This document shows positions 44,881 through 55,499 of a DNA stretch of 64,000 bases, piece by piece. Position numbers and translations under genes: made by a program. Positions within the stretch are counted from its first letter, which is position 1, and each line of letters starts with the position of its first letter. The notes beneath the pieces were generated by a model that had not been told where the DNA came from, searched no databases, and was given only the letters and a program-made list of their open reading frames with translations. Origin of the DNA: Nemania diffusa. Its lineage: Eukaryota; Ascomycota; Sordariomycetes; Xylariales; Xylariaceae. Location: NCBI GenBank assembly GCA_038501195.1, contig JBBPUQ010000011.1, forward strand, positions 62,001 through 126,000. The letters run 5' to 3'.

Positions 44881-47485
44881 TTGGACCACCTCGGCTCAAG
44901 GCTTTTTACGAACACTGAAGCCACTCCATTCAAACGCTTCACCTATCCTCAATCTAGCTGCGCAAAGTCTTTTACCCAGAAAACCGATTTGCGACGTCAC
45001 ATGCGCGTTCACGAGACGAAATCTATCTATGCACATAACTGTCCATATAAGTCCTGTGCGGGGCTTCTATCGACGCGACAAGCTTCTTGAACGTATTAAG
45101 CATACACATCATAAGCACGAGCTTAGTGAAATCGACATCATGATTGTATGCACCTTGTCATTAGAGCACGATACTACTCGCCTCGCATTTGATGAAAATT
45201 AGGAGCAAGATCGCGGGGAACATGATAACTCTACCCAAGCGCCTCGTCCTCCCGTGAAAGGCCTAGTCTGGGTACAACGTCATTCTCTACCTATTCTCGC
45301 CGGAAGAGGCCTTCGACGCCATGATTACGGCTATTGCAAGGCGCCCTACTGTAAGCCTTGCATTTGTGATCCCCGTGTTTAGATCTCCACTTCAAACAGA
45401 TGGGAATAGCAACCGCATTCGTCCCGGAGATTTGGTACTCAGTAAGACATCTCGCCAAAAAGATATAAACAGCAGGTATTCCAAAAAGCCGGTACCAGAA
45501 CGCCTTGAGGGAACTCGCAACAATATTAAAATATTGTTAAACCTGCCGTCTACAAGTCTCGATTGAGAATACATTCAAAGGAGAATTAATCACATCATGA
45601 GTGCTAATCAACAGAAATCTGATAACGTGGTGTATTCGCATATGGAATCACTAGTTCACATCCCTCCCCCAAGTAACAACAGCATTCACTTAGAAGGAAG
45701 TCAACTTGGCCGCCTTTATTAAGATCCGTCTGTTTCCACCTTTGGGGAATATTCAAAATTTCAAGAAGAGATGCCTTGCATTATCGTAAAAACCGTCTAT
45801 GGGATTAATGAGTCACAACATCGTGTTGCTGCAATTGCGGCAAAAGCTATGCTGAAATGATCGACTGGGTTGCATGCCACCCCCCAGCATGTAGTTAAGT
45901 CCAATCAGCCACAACCTCATTGGATTGTTCCTTTCGGACGCAATAGAGATTTCGTTAGCCGAGAAATAGTTTTAGAACGCCTTTTGCAAATGATCTCTCC
46001 TTTTTTGGAGACGGATAATTAGTAGCGAGTTGTGATTGAGGGTCTTGGTGGTATCGGCAAAACATACATCGCTATTGAGGTTGTTTATCGAGTCCGTATT
46101 CAGCATCCTGATTGTTCATTGTTCAGGGTTCTAGGGACGACTATTACTGCGTTCGAGAATGTATAAGCATATAAGACACCGACGAGGGCGATGCAGATAT
46201 CTAAGCCTTAGTAAAGACAGCTTTAAGTGCAGATAATGCAGGCTGGTGGCTAATGATTATCGACAATGCTGACGACCCGGATCTGCTTTTTGGTCAAGAA
46301 CATGGTCCCCTAATCTGACACTTTCTTCTCTTTGGTCGCAAAGGCTTTAATTGTTTACGACGCGAAATCATGAACTTTCAGCACGCTTAGATATCCCGAT
46401 ATGAAGAATCGTCACTGTAGAAGAAACTTGAAGCTAAAAGGATGTTGCAAAATAGCTTAAACGAAACATGATTACGCGATATAGGAAGTACTGAACAGCT
46501 ATTTAACTACTTAGCTTATTTTTCATTAGCTATTAGATAAGCATCGTTATATATGATGCGGACGAGAATGGCAACGGCCAGATACCTATATTATTACTGG
46601 TTTTTCGAAAACTTTTAACTCAGGGTGTTCAGTCAGAACTTCGGAGACTCCTATCGCTATATAGACAGTGCAACCAATATTTTTGCTATTTGGTGTACCT
46701 CTTCTGACCGCATTTCTCGAAATTGGCCCTTAGCCATACAGTATTTATTATTCATGCCTTAATTAGTGGAGCAAGATATTCCAGTATTATTGCTGTCTAG
46801 GCATGGCGAAATCGAGATGGATGAAGCAATAGGTTTGTTGAAGGGATATTTATTTGTTACAGAGAAAGGAACGCAGCGCGTTTTTAATACCTATCGGCTT
46901 GTTACGGTCCCATATATAAGGCCTGCAAACGGTCAAGGTTCCCACCTTGACAACGTTCTACTTTTGGTGGTATCGTGGTTTAGCGTTGCAGCTCTGTTCC
47001 GTGACACGACTTGTAAAATTAGCGATGCGAAACTATATTAAGAGCCAAAGTGAGTAAGAAAAATGGATAACATTTACGATCAAACAACTATCAACGGGTT
47101 TTCCCAATCCTGACCATTCTAACAAAGATACCTATCTGGAATATTTACTACACGCGCAGCATGCCTTGAGATTCCGAACTAGTTGTCGGGGCAATGAAGC
47201 GACGTGGGAACTTTTATTCAAAGTTGGTAAAAGCTATCAGATACTTAGGGAATACGTTGAGGCAGAGAGAACATGCCGGCAGACATGGGATTTTGCGGAG
47301 AAATCATGGGTCAGAGAAATAGCCGTACTCAAGTAAGCATGAAGGAGATATCATCAGTGCTAGACAAGATGGAAAAGTGTATCGACGCAGAAGAGACACA
47401 TTGGCAGTTGCTAGCACTGATGGAAAAGGTGTTCGAACAAGCCTATCCTGGCACACTTAGTAGCATAGGCAACCTCAAACTTTGA
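44881..47485 (+). pseudogene. NLR pseudogene: C2H2-like + PNP-like + NB-ARC + TPR
   Basis: Remains of a fungal STAND/NLR receptor with many stops and frame changes. In order: zinc-finger-like residues near 44,940-45,140 (SFTQKTDLRRHMRVHE, then RRDKLLERIKHTHH in a shifted frame across a G run); a purine-nucleoside-phosphorylase-like start (IMIVCTLSLEHDTTRLAFDE, about 45,140) and IRPGDLVLSKTS (about 45,410); the linker PFGRNRDFVSREIVLERLL (about 45,930); the P-loop VIEGLGGIGKTY (46,035-46,070); Walker B WWLMIIDNADD (46,240-46,276); and TPR segments near 47,090-47,485 (KVGKSYQILREYVEAERTC, then MEKCIDAEETHWQLLALMEK). Intact relatives sense non-self and trigger cell death in incompatibility. The mutations look like normal decay, unlike the AT block. 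Confidence 0.75.
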
Positions 47486-48150
47486 GAGGCCAGGGAAGCA
47501 TAAAGAGGTAGCAAATAACTAACAAGACTCGGAAGCAACGATAATTATAATTAGGTACAATACTAATCACGTAATCAGTTCTCATCACATGAGCAGCTGA
47601 TAGTAGACAGCAGCGGCTGGTACTAGAAAGAATGTTGATAGATGAAATTGTTAAGGGCATAACTAAAGGCAAAGACTAAAGTAGACTAATAGAAGCCTGA
47701 TAGAATAGGATATCTTTGGGCATTTACAAAGGTGGACTTCTTTAATTAAGAAGTAGGAAGGGAGTATTACAGCCCTTGAGACCTAAAGCGAGATAATTGA
47801 ATCCTTCTACCTAAGATATAATTAGATGATTTACATAAGTGTCACGGCACTAAACCTTAAGAATATTAGACTTGCAGCTCAGGCCTTGGCCCGGCCTATA
47901 TAAGCCAGCAAAATAGATCTTACTAGTCTAGATAGAACATCATAAGTGATACCCGGAATTACTAGTAGTCTGAATTGTGACAATAACAGCAAAAACCACG
48001 ACACATACATACACACTAAGGAACTATAGATAGAGCTTTGGTAGCTTAGCGTCTATTGCTGGCTGGATTCACTTCTGTGTGACATTTTCCCAACACCTTA
48101 CAAGATCCCGGTTGTACGTCTATTCAAAACAAGGACATACCTATGTCTCA
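47486..48150. other. Intergenic
   Basis: AT-leaning, between the NLR pseudogene and the HET gene 3' end. No gene recognised. Confidence 0.4.
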
Positions 48151-50142
48151 TTAGTAAAGAATGAAATCTTCCTGTGGTGGGTTACTAGCAGTCAAATGCT
48201 CGCCATGCATTATGCCATGAACATATGCTTCCCCGATGAGCCGATAACCAAACCTTGAAGGTCTGAGAATAAAAGGACTATCGCCGCCAAAAAGAATGCA
48301 AACAAGATCTCCAACTTCCATAGAGTCTTGCCCAAGACCAAAGTACCCTCGTGAAGACATGAAAATATGTCTTTGCCTAGATTGGAGTGCCATAACGTGA
48401 AGATAAGGCTTGCTAGCAACTACTCTAGCTTCCCCATCTAGTGCATCCACTCCTATAAATGCATCAAAGGATGCCTTCATACGTGCAGAAGCACTCGGAC
48501 GTGCAGTTTGAGACGGGGCAAAAAATGCGTCGCAATCAGCGAGTGGTGTTCTCCACAATGCTTCCATCCTAGCTTCCTCGGAGCTGTAGGCCGCTGGTCG
48601 GTTTGCACCAAAACTGCAAAGGGTTTGGATAAACTGAACAGCATCTGGACGACGATAAAACTCGGTATCCCAGTGCGAATCCCAACTCATGCTCATTTTG
48701 GCGTGTACTGTGTCGAATACGCATCCTCTTAAAGTCAGTAACTGATTTCCGAAACTGTCAGACGAGAAACTGGGTCGAGAGAATGATAAATAACCCGAGG
48801 CACAAAATCTCTGTAATTGGCGAAGTCCAAACGAAGCAGGGTTCGAAACCGTCCAGTCCGGAACCCATGATGGCAAGTACATTACATTTTTTGGCCCAGA
48901 GATCGCATACAGTATGTCAAGGCTGTTGCTTTGAGCCAGTATTTTCTCTGCAACCTCAATATAAATGGCCCGGCATGGTTTGTCGTAATCACAGGAAATG
49001 TCGAGCAGAGCGCTATCAGATGAGAGGCCCAGTAGTGCAAAGACTCTGTCACGGGGATCGGTCGCTTCATAAGCCCATTCGCCCAGGTTTACCGAGGTCT
49101 CTAGTAGGAGATCTTCAAGAGGAAAATGCGTTCTTTTCTTTGTTACCAGACGCATGGTTCTACGAGAGATGAAGTTCGCTCCAGAAAGAGTTTGCCAAAA
49201 CTGGTAGTCAGTCCCTAATATCTCTTGTGAGACTCCTAGGCCGTTCGCAAGGGCAACAACCACAAGGGTCCCCAGATATAAGACAATCTTGGAGATCCGC
49301 TCATTCCCACAAATGAATGTCACGTTACTGGCTGCTGCTTCCTGGAGAACCCACACTCGACGGAACCAAGGTCTTAGGAAGATTTGTCCAATTGCCGAAA
49401 AATTCCAAGTAGTAATCTTAGCGCGAGACCATTTGACACATGGATTATCCAGAAACACCCTGTTCTCGATCCTCTTCCAGTCAAATTGCTCATCGGTTGC
49501 TTTGATCTCACAGTCGGTCATTGCTTCTGTTCCAATGTCGCGTAGTGTCTTCAGAGCAACATCCGAATCACTATGCGATGGCCCGAGCCAAACGAGTACT
49601 TCTAGAGACTGTCTATAGACCCGGGGCATCATTCGAACTTGTTGGCTCTTTTCAACGTCGTCAGTTTGGTTGATACACAGGGCGTCAATCCAAACTTTAA
49701 GAGCTGAGCCGATCTGCTCAAGATGTTGAAGGGCAATCGAGAGATTCTCTGTCACCATGACGACTTTATCATCCAGGTATATGGGGGCCTTGTTTGAGGG
49801 GCTGCCCCATGTGTAAGATAATGCTACATAGGGAACTATCGACCCCGTAGTAGGTGCAAGCGTGACTATATGGGTACAACAAGTGATCAAGTTTCTGCCG
49901 AGCTTATGCCTGGACTCTCTGGACATGAGTTCAACGATACGGATTTGATTCAGGCCTAGCTTTTGATATCCTGGGTTGAGTGAGACTGGCTTTGCGATGC
50001 ATGTAGTATAAAAGCGTTCCATGACTCCCGATTGGTTAACAAGACTAGAAGCTTTTATAAGCTGGGTAGAACATTGATCTGATAAATACCTAAGTATAGA
50101 AAAACTGGAGAATTCTATATATGTGTGTTTGATAGATTCCAC
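48151..50142 (-). CDS. HET-domain protein (heterokaryon incompatibility)
   Basis: Uninterrupted frame of 663 residues. The HET domain covers about residues 104-275. Its first block is YVALSYTWG (105-113), the second is KVWIDALCINQTDDVEKSQQV (149-169), and the third includes RVYRQSLEVLVWLG. HET domains are TIR-related and drive cell death after non-self recognition. FLRPWFRRVWVLQEAA is the conserved segment after the core. The later region TDPRDRVFALLGLSSD and YLPSWVPDW is typical of the large HET-protein family. No NACHT or WD40 is attached, so this would be an executor or a stand-alone type. The start may also be the ATG at residue 41 (MERFYTTCIAKP). The open frame contrasts with the dead NLR next door. 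Confidence 0.9.
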   Translation of the reverse strand: MESIKHTYIEFSSFSILRYLSDQCSTQLIKASSLVNQSGVMERFYTTCIAKPVSLNPGYQKLGLNQIRIVELMSRESRHKLGRNLITCCTHIVTLAPTTGSIVPYVALSYTWGSPSNKAPIYLDDKVVMVTENLSIALQHLEQIGSALKVWIDALCINQTDDVEKSQQVRMMPRVYRQSLEVLVWLGPSHSDSDVALKTLRDIGTEAMTDCEIKATDEQFDWKRIENRVFLDNPCVKWSRAKITTWNFSAIGQIFLRPWFRRVWVLQEAAASNVTFICGNERISKIVLYLGTLVVVALANGLGVSQEILGTDYQFWQTLSGANFISRRTMRLVTKKRTHFPLEDLLLETSVNLGEWAYEATDPRDRVFALLGLSSDSALLDISCDYDKPCRAIYIEVAEKILAQSNSLDILYAISGPKNVMYLPSWVPDWTVSNPASFGLRQLQRFCASGYLSFSRPSFSSDSFGNQLLTLRGCVFDTVHAKMSMSWDSHWDTEFYRRPDAVQFIQTLCSFGANRPAAYSSEEARMEALWRTPLADCDAFFAPSQTARPSASARMKASFDAFIGVDALDGEARVVASKPYLHVMALQSRQRHIFMSSRGYFGLGQDSMEVGDLVCILFGGDSPFILRPSRFGYRLIGEAYVHGIMHGEHLTASNPPQEDFILY

Positions 50143-50403
50143 TAAGCTATAGCGAATGCGCCTAACTTCCTACTTAGTACCGACGATGTAGCTATGTGAG
50201 CCTTGAGTTGCTTTGCATTGGATCATGGGTACGCCGTCGGGACATAACGGGCGAAAGAGAGGAGATCGACGGCAACGGCAGTAACTACAGAAGAGGAGAG
50301 AGCATGGGCCAAGGAAACAATCACAGTCAGTTGACAAGGGTTAAAGTTAGTAAAAAATAAAACTACCTAGTCTTTTCTCTTGTGGTAGTACCTAATATAG
50401 CTA

Positions 50404-50563
50404 CCCACTCGGCACCATGACATAAAAGTTGCATAGTGGGGCCGATTTTATTTATATATGCCCAATAAGAGTATAAAATCTAGCTCGGATAATAGTTTTA
50501 TTAGGTGTATGCAAATAACGTTCGGCCCTGTTATTACACTTTTAAGTCACGGTGCCGAGTGGG
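50404..50563. mobile_element. MITE-like element with terminal inverted repeats
   Basis: A 160-base unit. The left end (CCCACTCGGCACCATGACAT) and the right end, read in reverse complement, agree over about 26 bases with two mismatches. The interior is AT-rich and non-coding. No clear target-site duplication is visible; a short one is possible. Size, long inverted ends and lack of coding capacity fit a miniature inverted-repeat transposable element. Confidence 0.6.
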
Positions 50564-50655
50564 CGCTTAAAGGGATAACCTTTTTGTTCTGCAAAGCCTT
50601 ATCTTTGCTTTTTTTTTTTTAAACATCCCTGCTACTGCTAATATGCAGTTGTATT

Positions 50656-50720
50656 TGGTGGCGTCTCAGTGACTCCGCTTCTTTTTATGCATCTCGGTGT
50701 CTTAGTGACTCCACTTTTTA
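50656..50720 (+). repeat. Pair of diverged short direct repeats
   Basis: GTCTCAGTGACTCCGCTT and, about 33 bases on, GTCTTAGTGACTCCACTT. The two differ by one C/T and one G/A transition. Confidence 0.4.
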
Positions 50721-51488
50721 ACTGGTAGCGTCACTCTAGGTCATTCCTCACGGCCTGGTCATTATTATCAATCACTGTCAGTCCATATGCTGGGATTTGT
50801 GCGCAGTCCTACGTTGAAACTTTGAACACAATAATGAATCAACAATTGGGTCAAAGTCATTTCACATTACATTCCTCCCCTCCACGTGCTTTATCAAGTA
50901 CCCGCGCCGTCAAGGCTTTCGGGTCAGCGTGCCAAGAACCCTGAACTCGAGCCCACCACCCAACTACGGCCTCGAAAATGCTACTTTGTACCTAGTACAC
51001 ACCCTTCTTGCTCACTTGTAAGCTGATTATGGCTATGCCGTCAGTCCTACGGTCAGTTGATCTCTATCATTCGATACACAGCTAAGCGGGGTGGGTCTCA
51101 TCATTTTGCTCTCTAACTTTTCAGCGTGCCTATCCCATTAAATGCTTCTCCGGCACCAGTTCTTAAAAATGGAAAAATGGGAATGTATATACTTCACATA
51201 CAAAATATCACACCCAAATCAATTTTCGATTTGTTTATCTGGTTATACGCATATATAGACCTGATTTTCTACTTTGTACTGCTGTGTAAGGTGTGCCTTG
51301 TTGAGACGCGCTTAGGTAGGCAGGGCATACCCACACAAGAGATATATTTGGTCGTTGTGGGAATTTCTCTCTCCACAGTACACGCAGCGATATGCATAAT
51401 TCACCAGTATGTCCGGAAATCGATTTGTATGGGGTGGAGTAGTGCGCTAAAATTGTCTTGTTCATGCATGTAGCGCTGGATGCGACGG

Positions 51489-51596
51489 ATTAGGTTTAGC
51501 TTCATACTAGAGTTTATGGCAATCCCGTTTTCGACACATCGTATTAGGTTTAGCTTCATACTAGAGTTTATAGCAATCCCGTTTTTGACACAACGT
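51489..51596 (+). repeat. Tandem duplication, 2 x 54 bases
   Basis: Two adjacent copies starting ATTAGGTTTAGCTTCATACT. They differ at about three positions, two of which are transitions (G/A and C/T). It lies about 120 bases upstream of the DUF7079-like gene. Confidence 0.7.
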
Positions 51597-51712
51597 ACGT
51601 GAGGGTCCTTAAGGAATCTGTGTACTCTTCCTTATACTGTATATAGGGCGTCTGGGACCCATCGGGTCCGTCGGGCGTACGGCAAACTCCTACACTTCTG
51701 TTATCACTGCTG

Positions 51713-52189
51713 ATGATGACTCAATTCCAAACTCGAGATTCGATATGTATTATTCTTTCTGCACTCTTCCTTGATGTGCGGCTATCTGCAAGAGAAATAT
51801 GCTCTATGGCTGCCTCTCTTCATCAGCTAGATGCATCTCCCAGTATATTGGATGAAATTCTCTATCACGATCTCTTTCCTATCCTCTATCCGAATCTTCT
51901 AAATGTCTTCGGCATCTGGACTGCGTTCGATGAAGCGTGGCTCATGAGTCGAGTCTATCGTCAACGTAAAGCCAACTTAAGTTATGTCCAACGTTTCTTT
52001 GCCTATGTCCTGTGGGTAATATTAGGAGGGCTCATTCAGCCGGAGTTCGATAAATTAAAACAAGCCGTCAGCAATGGCGAAGATGCCCACAGGCTCTGGG
52101 TCGAACAAGAGAACGACCTCGACCGCCTAATCAAACAAGTTGTCGATAATCCCGAACGCTGGAATGATCTAATACACGCTGGAAATTGA
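51713..52189 (+). CDS. DUF7079-like protein
   Basis: Intronless frame of 158 residues. LSALFLDVRLSAREICSMA, then SPSILDEILYHDLFPILYPN and NVFGIWTAFDEAWLMSRV, match the pattern I remember for DUF7079: a short helical domain with SELFLDTE, then LDEILxDEVxPVLxPNL and GxWxGFDxxWL. That family is mainly bacterial and of unknown function. The C-terminal half is helical with FAYVLWVILGGLIQPEFDKL. The start could be the second codon. A bacterial-type, intronless gene between a MITE and an orphan gene near an AT-rich block could be a transfer. The function is unknown. Confidence 0.55.
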   Translation: MMTQFQTRDSICIILSALFLDVRLSAREICSMAASLHQLDASPSILDEILYHDLFPILYPNLLNVFGIWTAFDEAWLMSRVYRQRKANLSYVQRFFAYVLWVILGGLIQPEFDKLKQAVSNGEDAHRLWVEQENDLDRLIKQVVDNPERWNDLIHAGN

Positions 52190-52591
52190 CGATCCCATTT
52201 CGAACTCACTCCTACTAATAGGCCAAGCCATCGAACTCGTGGGGAATTGATGGCGCCATCTCGAATCCAGTAACCCAACCCGCCGTATATGTCAAGGAAG
52301 CCGATGCGAGCCTAAACTCGATTTTTTCAATAATCCGGCTATAGCTACGTGTCAGTCGGAGAGAACTTATTTATCACAGCTAGGAGCACTAACTAATGCC
52401 TCCGGAAGGTGTTTAGAAGTTCAAGTACCAACATATCAACAATGAGTTGCTTGGTTGAGGTAGCTTGACGTCTTGGTTCGGCTATAACGTAAACACACAC
52501 ACAAAGCCACTGAATAGCCCTCATTGCTGCATCAAGCTTCCCCAGAACCTTGAGAACTCGGCTGTTGGGCCGACAAGCGCTCACAATGATT
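52190..52591. other. Intergenic between converging genes
   Basis: 3' flanks of the DUF7079-like gene and of the repeat protein gene. No gene recognised. Confidence 0.4.
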
Positions 52592-53302
52592 TCATAGTTG
52601 ATCTAACACGGTCAGTCCCTTCAGCCTTGTTAGGATCGAGGGGCAACTTGCTCTGTCGGCTGCCTCTTGGTTAAGTTTTCCGTATGGCGGCCAGCCATGC
52701 TTCTTTGCCTTTGTATCTCTGAGTCGGTGGATATTTATTACAGGCCTCATCTCTACTGCAACGCGCGTAAGGGGATAAGGTGTCTGATTGCGCACGCGTT
52801 GCTTCAGATTCTCACGGTCTTCCCAGAAGCATTCTGCTATTTCCTCCAACGACGGGCGGTTACGCTTTCTCCCCTGTCCATGTCTGGGTTGGTGGATATC
52901 TGTTACAGGCCTCATATCTGCTGCAACTTGCACAAAGGTACAGTGTGTCTCATTGCGCGCCCGTTGCTCTAGATCCTCACGTCTTTGATAGATGCGCTCT
53001 GCTAATTTCTCCCATCCACTCATTCTAGGCGTCATAATCACGAGAAGTTTTCCAACGGAGAGCTCGTAACCCCGCCGAATAGAATATCCCTCGCGAATTG
53101 GAAATCTTGCATAGAAGATGGATAGCCAAAGGAGGAAGATCAGTTGTGGCCACGCTTTATCGTCGTAGCTCTCATTCGGGATAGCTAAAATTCTTCGGCA
53201 TCCGTACGAATACGTCCAAGCGAGATATATATTCCCGAAGTTGACGACAATGACGGAACATGCGCACTCCAGGAATGCTATTGGCCCCATGCTAGCCGGC
53301 AT
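52592..53302 (-). CDS. Membrane protein with internal two-fold repeat
   Basis: Unrecognised intronless frame of 236 residues. The N-terminus (about residues 8-66) contains hydrophobic segments (ECACSVIVVNFGNIYLAW and LIFLLWLSIFYARF). After residue 90 there are two copies of a unit of about 56 residues. Copy 1 has LAERIYQRREDLEQRARNET and VAADMRPVTDIHQ. Copy 2 has IAECFWEDRENLKQRVRNQT and VAVEMRPVINIHR. The next segment (YGKLNQEAADRASCP) may begin a third, truncated copy. The repeat is charged and looks helical in its first half. I recognise no family. Conservation of amino acids between the repeats suggests a real protein. Confidence 0.5.
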   Translation of the reverse strand: MPASMGPIAFLECACSVIVVNFGNIYLAWTYSYGCRRILAIPNESYDDKAWPQLIFLLWLSIFYARFPIREGYSIRRGYELSVGKLLVIMTPRMSGWEKLAERIYQRREDLEQRARNETHCTFVQVAADMRPVTDIHQPRHGQGRKRNRPSLEEIAECFWEDRENLKQRVRNQTPYPLTRVAVEMRPVINIHRLRDTKAKKHGWPPYGKLNQEAADRASCPSILTRLKGLTVLDQL

Positions 53303-54060
53303 ACTTTCGCATGTCGCGACACGGAAGCTTTGTTGAAGGGTTATGTTGGATTTCTAGTTGCCCCGCCATTTCCGCATTTGAGGATCAAATTAGGAACATC
53401 TGTGGTTAGGTCCCCTGCTCACGTCAGATTTTTTTCTACTTGGGGAGATACCAAGTGGCTACGGAGTACTCATATAGTCTCATCTTACACGTTGGAATAT
53501 ATATGTCATTCAATAGTAGTAGTTTTTTTTATTTTTATTTTTGTTCTTTCTTCGATTTCGCACCAAACAAGCCTGCTTGCGCTAGCATACCTGTTATGAA
53601 AATTGTATACTTGTCCGGCCTAATAACGCCTTGAGATGCCGACCCATGGGTCCAAAATATCAAGGTCATATATAAATAGAGATAGCGGGGATACCTACTA
53701 TACTTTTTACACCAAAATCTTAGTACTTCTATTTCATTATTGAAAATGGCTACAGCATAATAATTGTTACATAGCAATTATATATTTATGCCGCTTTTGA
53801 ATAGAGGTGTCCTTGACAGCCGTGATCGTCTCTGACACAGAAACGATTTTATTTTAATAATCATTCTTTAACCCCGCTGATAGGCAGGAGCAGTGCTGAC
53901 CATCAAGTCCAGGTCTTTAAAAGGGGTACCTATTGGCCAGAGTGCAAGAGAGGACTACCTACCTCCAGGTACCTAAGGTACCTATAGGGGGGAACCTGGT
54001 TTAGGGACAGAGTGGCTCCAGCATGTTACATATATACCAAAGAGTAGACATAGTAATAAC
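53303..54060. other. Intergenic, transition to AT-rich block
   Basis: Ordinary composition up to about 54,060. Near 53,930-53,990 there are several GGTACCT words. After that the sequence changes abruptly to almost pure A/T. Confidence 0.5.
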
Positions 54061-55499
54061 TCAACATGTAAATTCTAATCTTTTATAGCTGATATAGTAT
54101 ATACTTGTTATAATATTAATATTTTATTAGCTTATAAAATTAATAAATATTATATATTTTTTTTAATAATTAATAAAATTTTATAACTATTTAAAATTAT
54201 AAGTTTTTGTTTATTTAAATATTATATTTATTATAATAAAAAGTTCTATTTAATAATAATTATTTAAATAATATTTTAAATAATATTATATTTATAAAAA
54301 AATAATAATAAATAATAGCTAATATATTTTAATATTTAATTAAATATATAAATATAATAGTAAAATTAATATTTTAAATATATAATTATTAATAAATAAT
54401 TAATATTATAATATATTTAATATTATATTTTAATAAATATTATATTTTAATAAATATTATATTTTAATAAATGTTATAATTTAATAAATATAATATTAAA
54501 TGTTATGGACTATATTTATATTTGAACAAATGAATTTTAAAAGTGGTTAGTGCATGTAGTGTAGCTAGTAAATAGCTAGGGTAGCTAAGTGGATTTTATT
54601 GTTTATTTGGAACAATAGACCTACTAGGGGTTGAATGAAGTAGTAAATATAAAAAAAAAAGAGTAGTAAATAAAAAAGCATTTATATAAATACGTTGATT
54701 TGACTTGGAGAGTTAAGTTTATTTTTTAGTTTTTTTAACTTTAGTTTTTTTTTTAAAATATATAGTATTATTTAGTTTTTAAATTTATTGTTAATATTAT
54801 ACTTATTACAAAATTAAGGTTTTTTTTAACTGTTTAAAAAAACAATAAATTTTTAAAAACTTTTAAACAAATTAATTAATTTTAATATATTAAAATAATA
54901 TAATTAACTTTTAATAATAACATATTTATTACTAATTATAAAAAAGTTAAACAATAAGTTTAGTTTATTAAAAATAAACTAGCAAAGTTTACTTTTTAAA
55001 TATAAATAAACTATAAATAAAATAAGTTATATTAACAGTTTTAAAACTTTTAAAATTTGTTTAAAAATTATATAAAATATATTTATATAGTAAAATATAT
55101 TATAAACAATAACAATAAGTTTTATTATAACATTTTTAACAATAAAAAACTTTTTATTTTTAATATTTATAAAAAGTTCAAGTTTATTTGTAAAAACTTT
55201 AAAAAATATAATAAGTAATAGCAATATATAGTTATTAATAAAACTATATATAACAATATAATTAAAAAAATAATAATTAATACTAAATATTTTATTATTT
55301 ATAATAAAACTTTTTAAATAGTTTTTGTTTTTTTTACTAAAAATAAAAAAAAAGTATAGTTTAAATATAATAAACTAATAACTTTTAAGTAATTTTAAAT
55401 AATAATAAATATTTATAAAAAAACTATATATTAAAAGTTCAAATATTATATTTTATAATTAAATACTGTTTAAAAAACTATAAAAAAGCTTAAAAATAT

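Larger units (their letters stand above)
50143..51712. other. Intergenic with MITE-like element and repeats
   Basis: 1.6 kb between the HET gene start and the DUF7079-like gene. It holds an inverted-repeat element (50404-50563), a pair of short diverged repeats (50656-50720) and a 54-base tandem duplication (51489-51596). The open frame at 51126-51473 is hydrophobic but unsupported. Confidence 0.5.

Noticed and set aside
51126..51473. Hydrophobic 115-residue frame
   Set aside because: Hydrophobicity follows from T-rich sequence. No homology pattern, and it lies in a repeat-rich gap.
55027..55224. Lys/Ile/Phe-rich frame in the AT block
   Set aside because: Expected by chance from an A/T-only codon set; it does not align with any retroelement domain.
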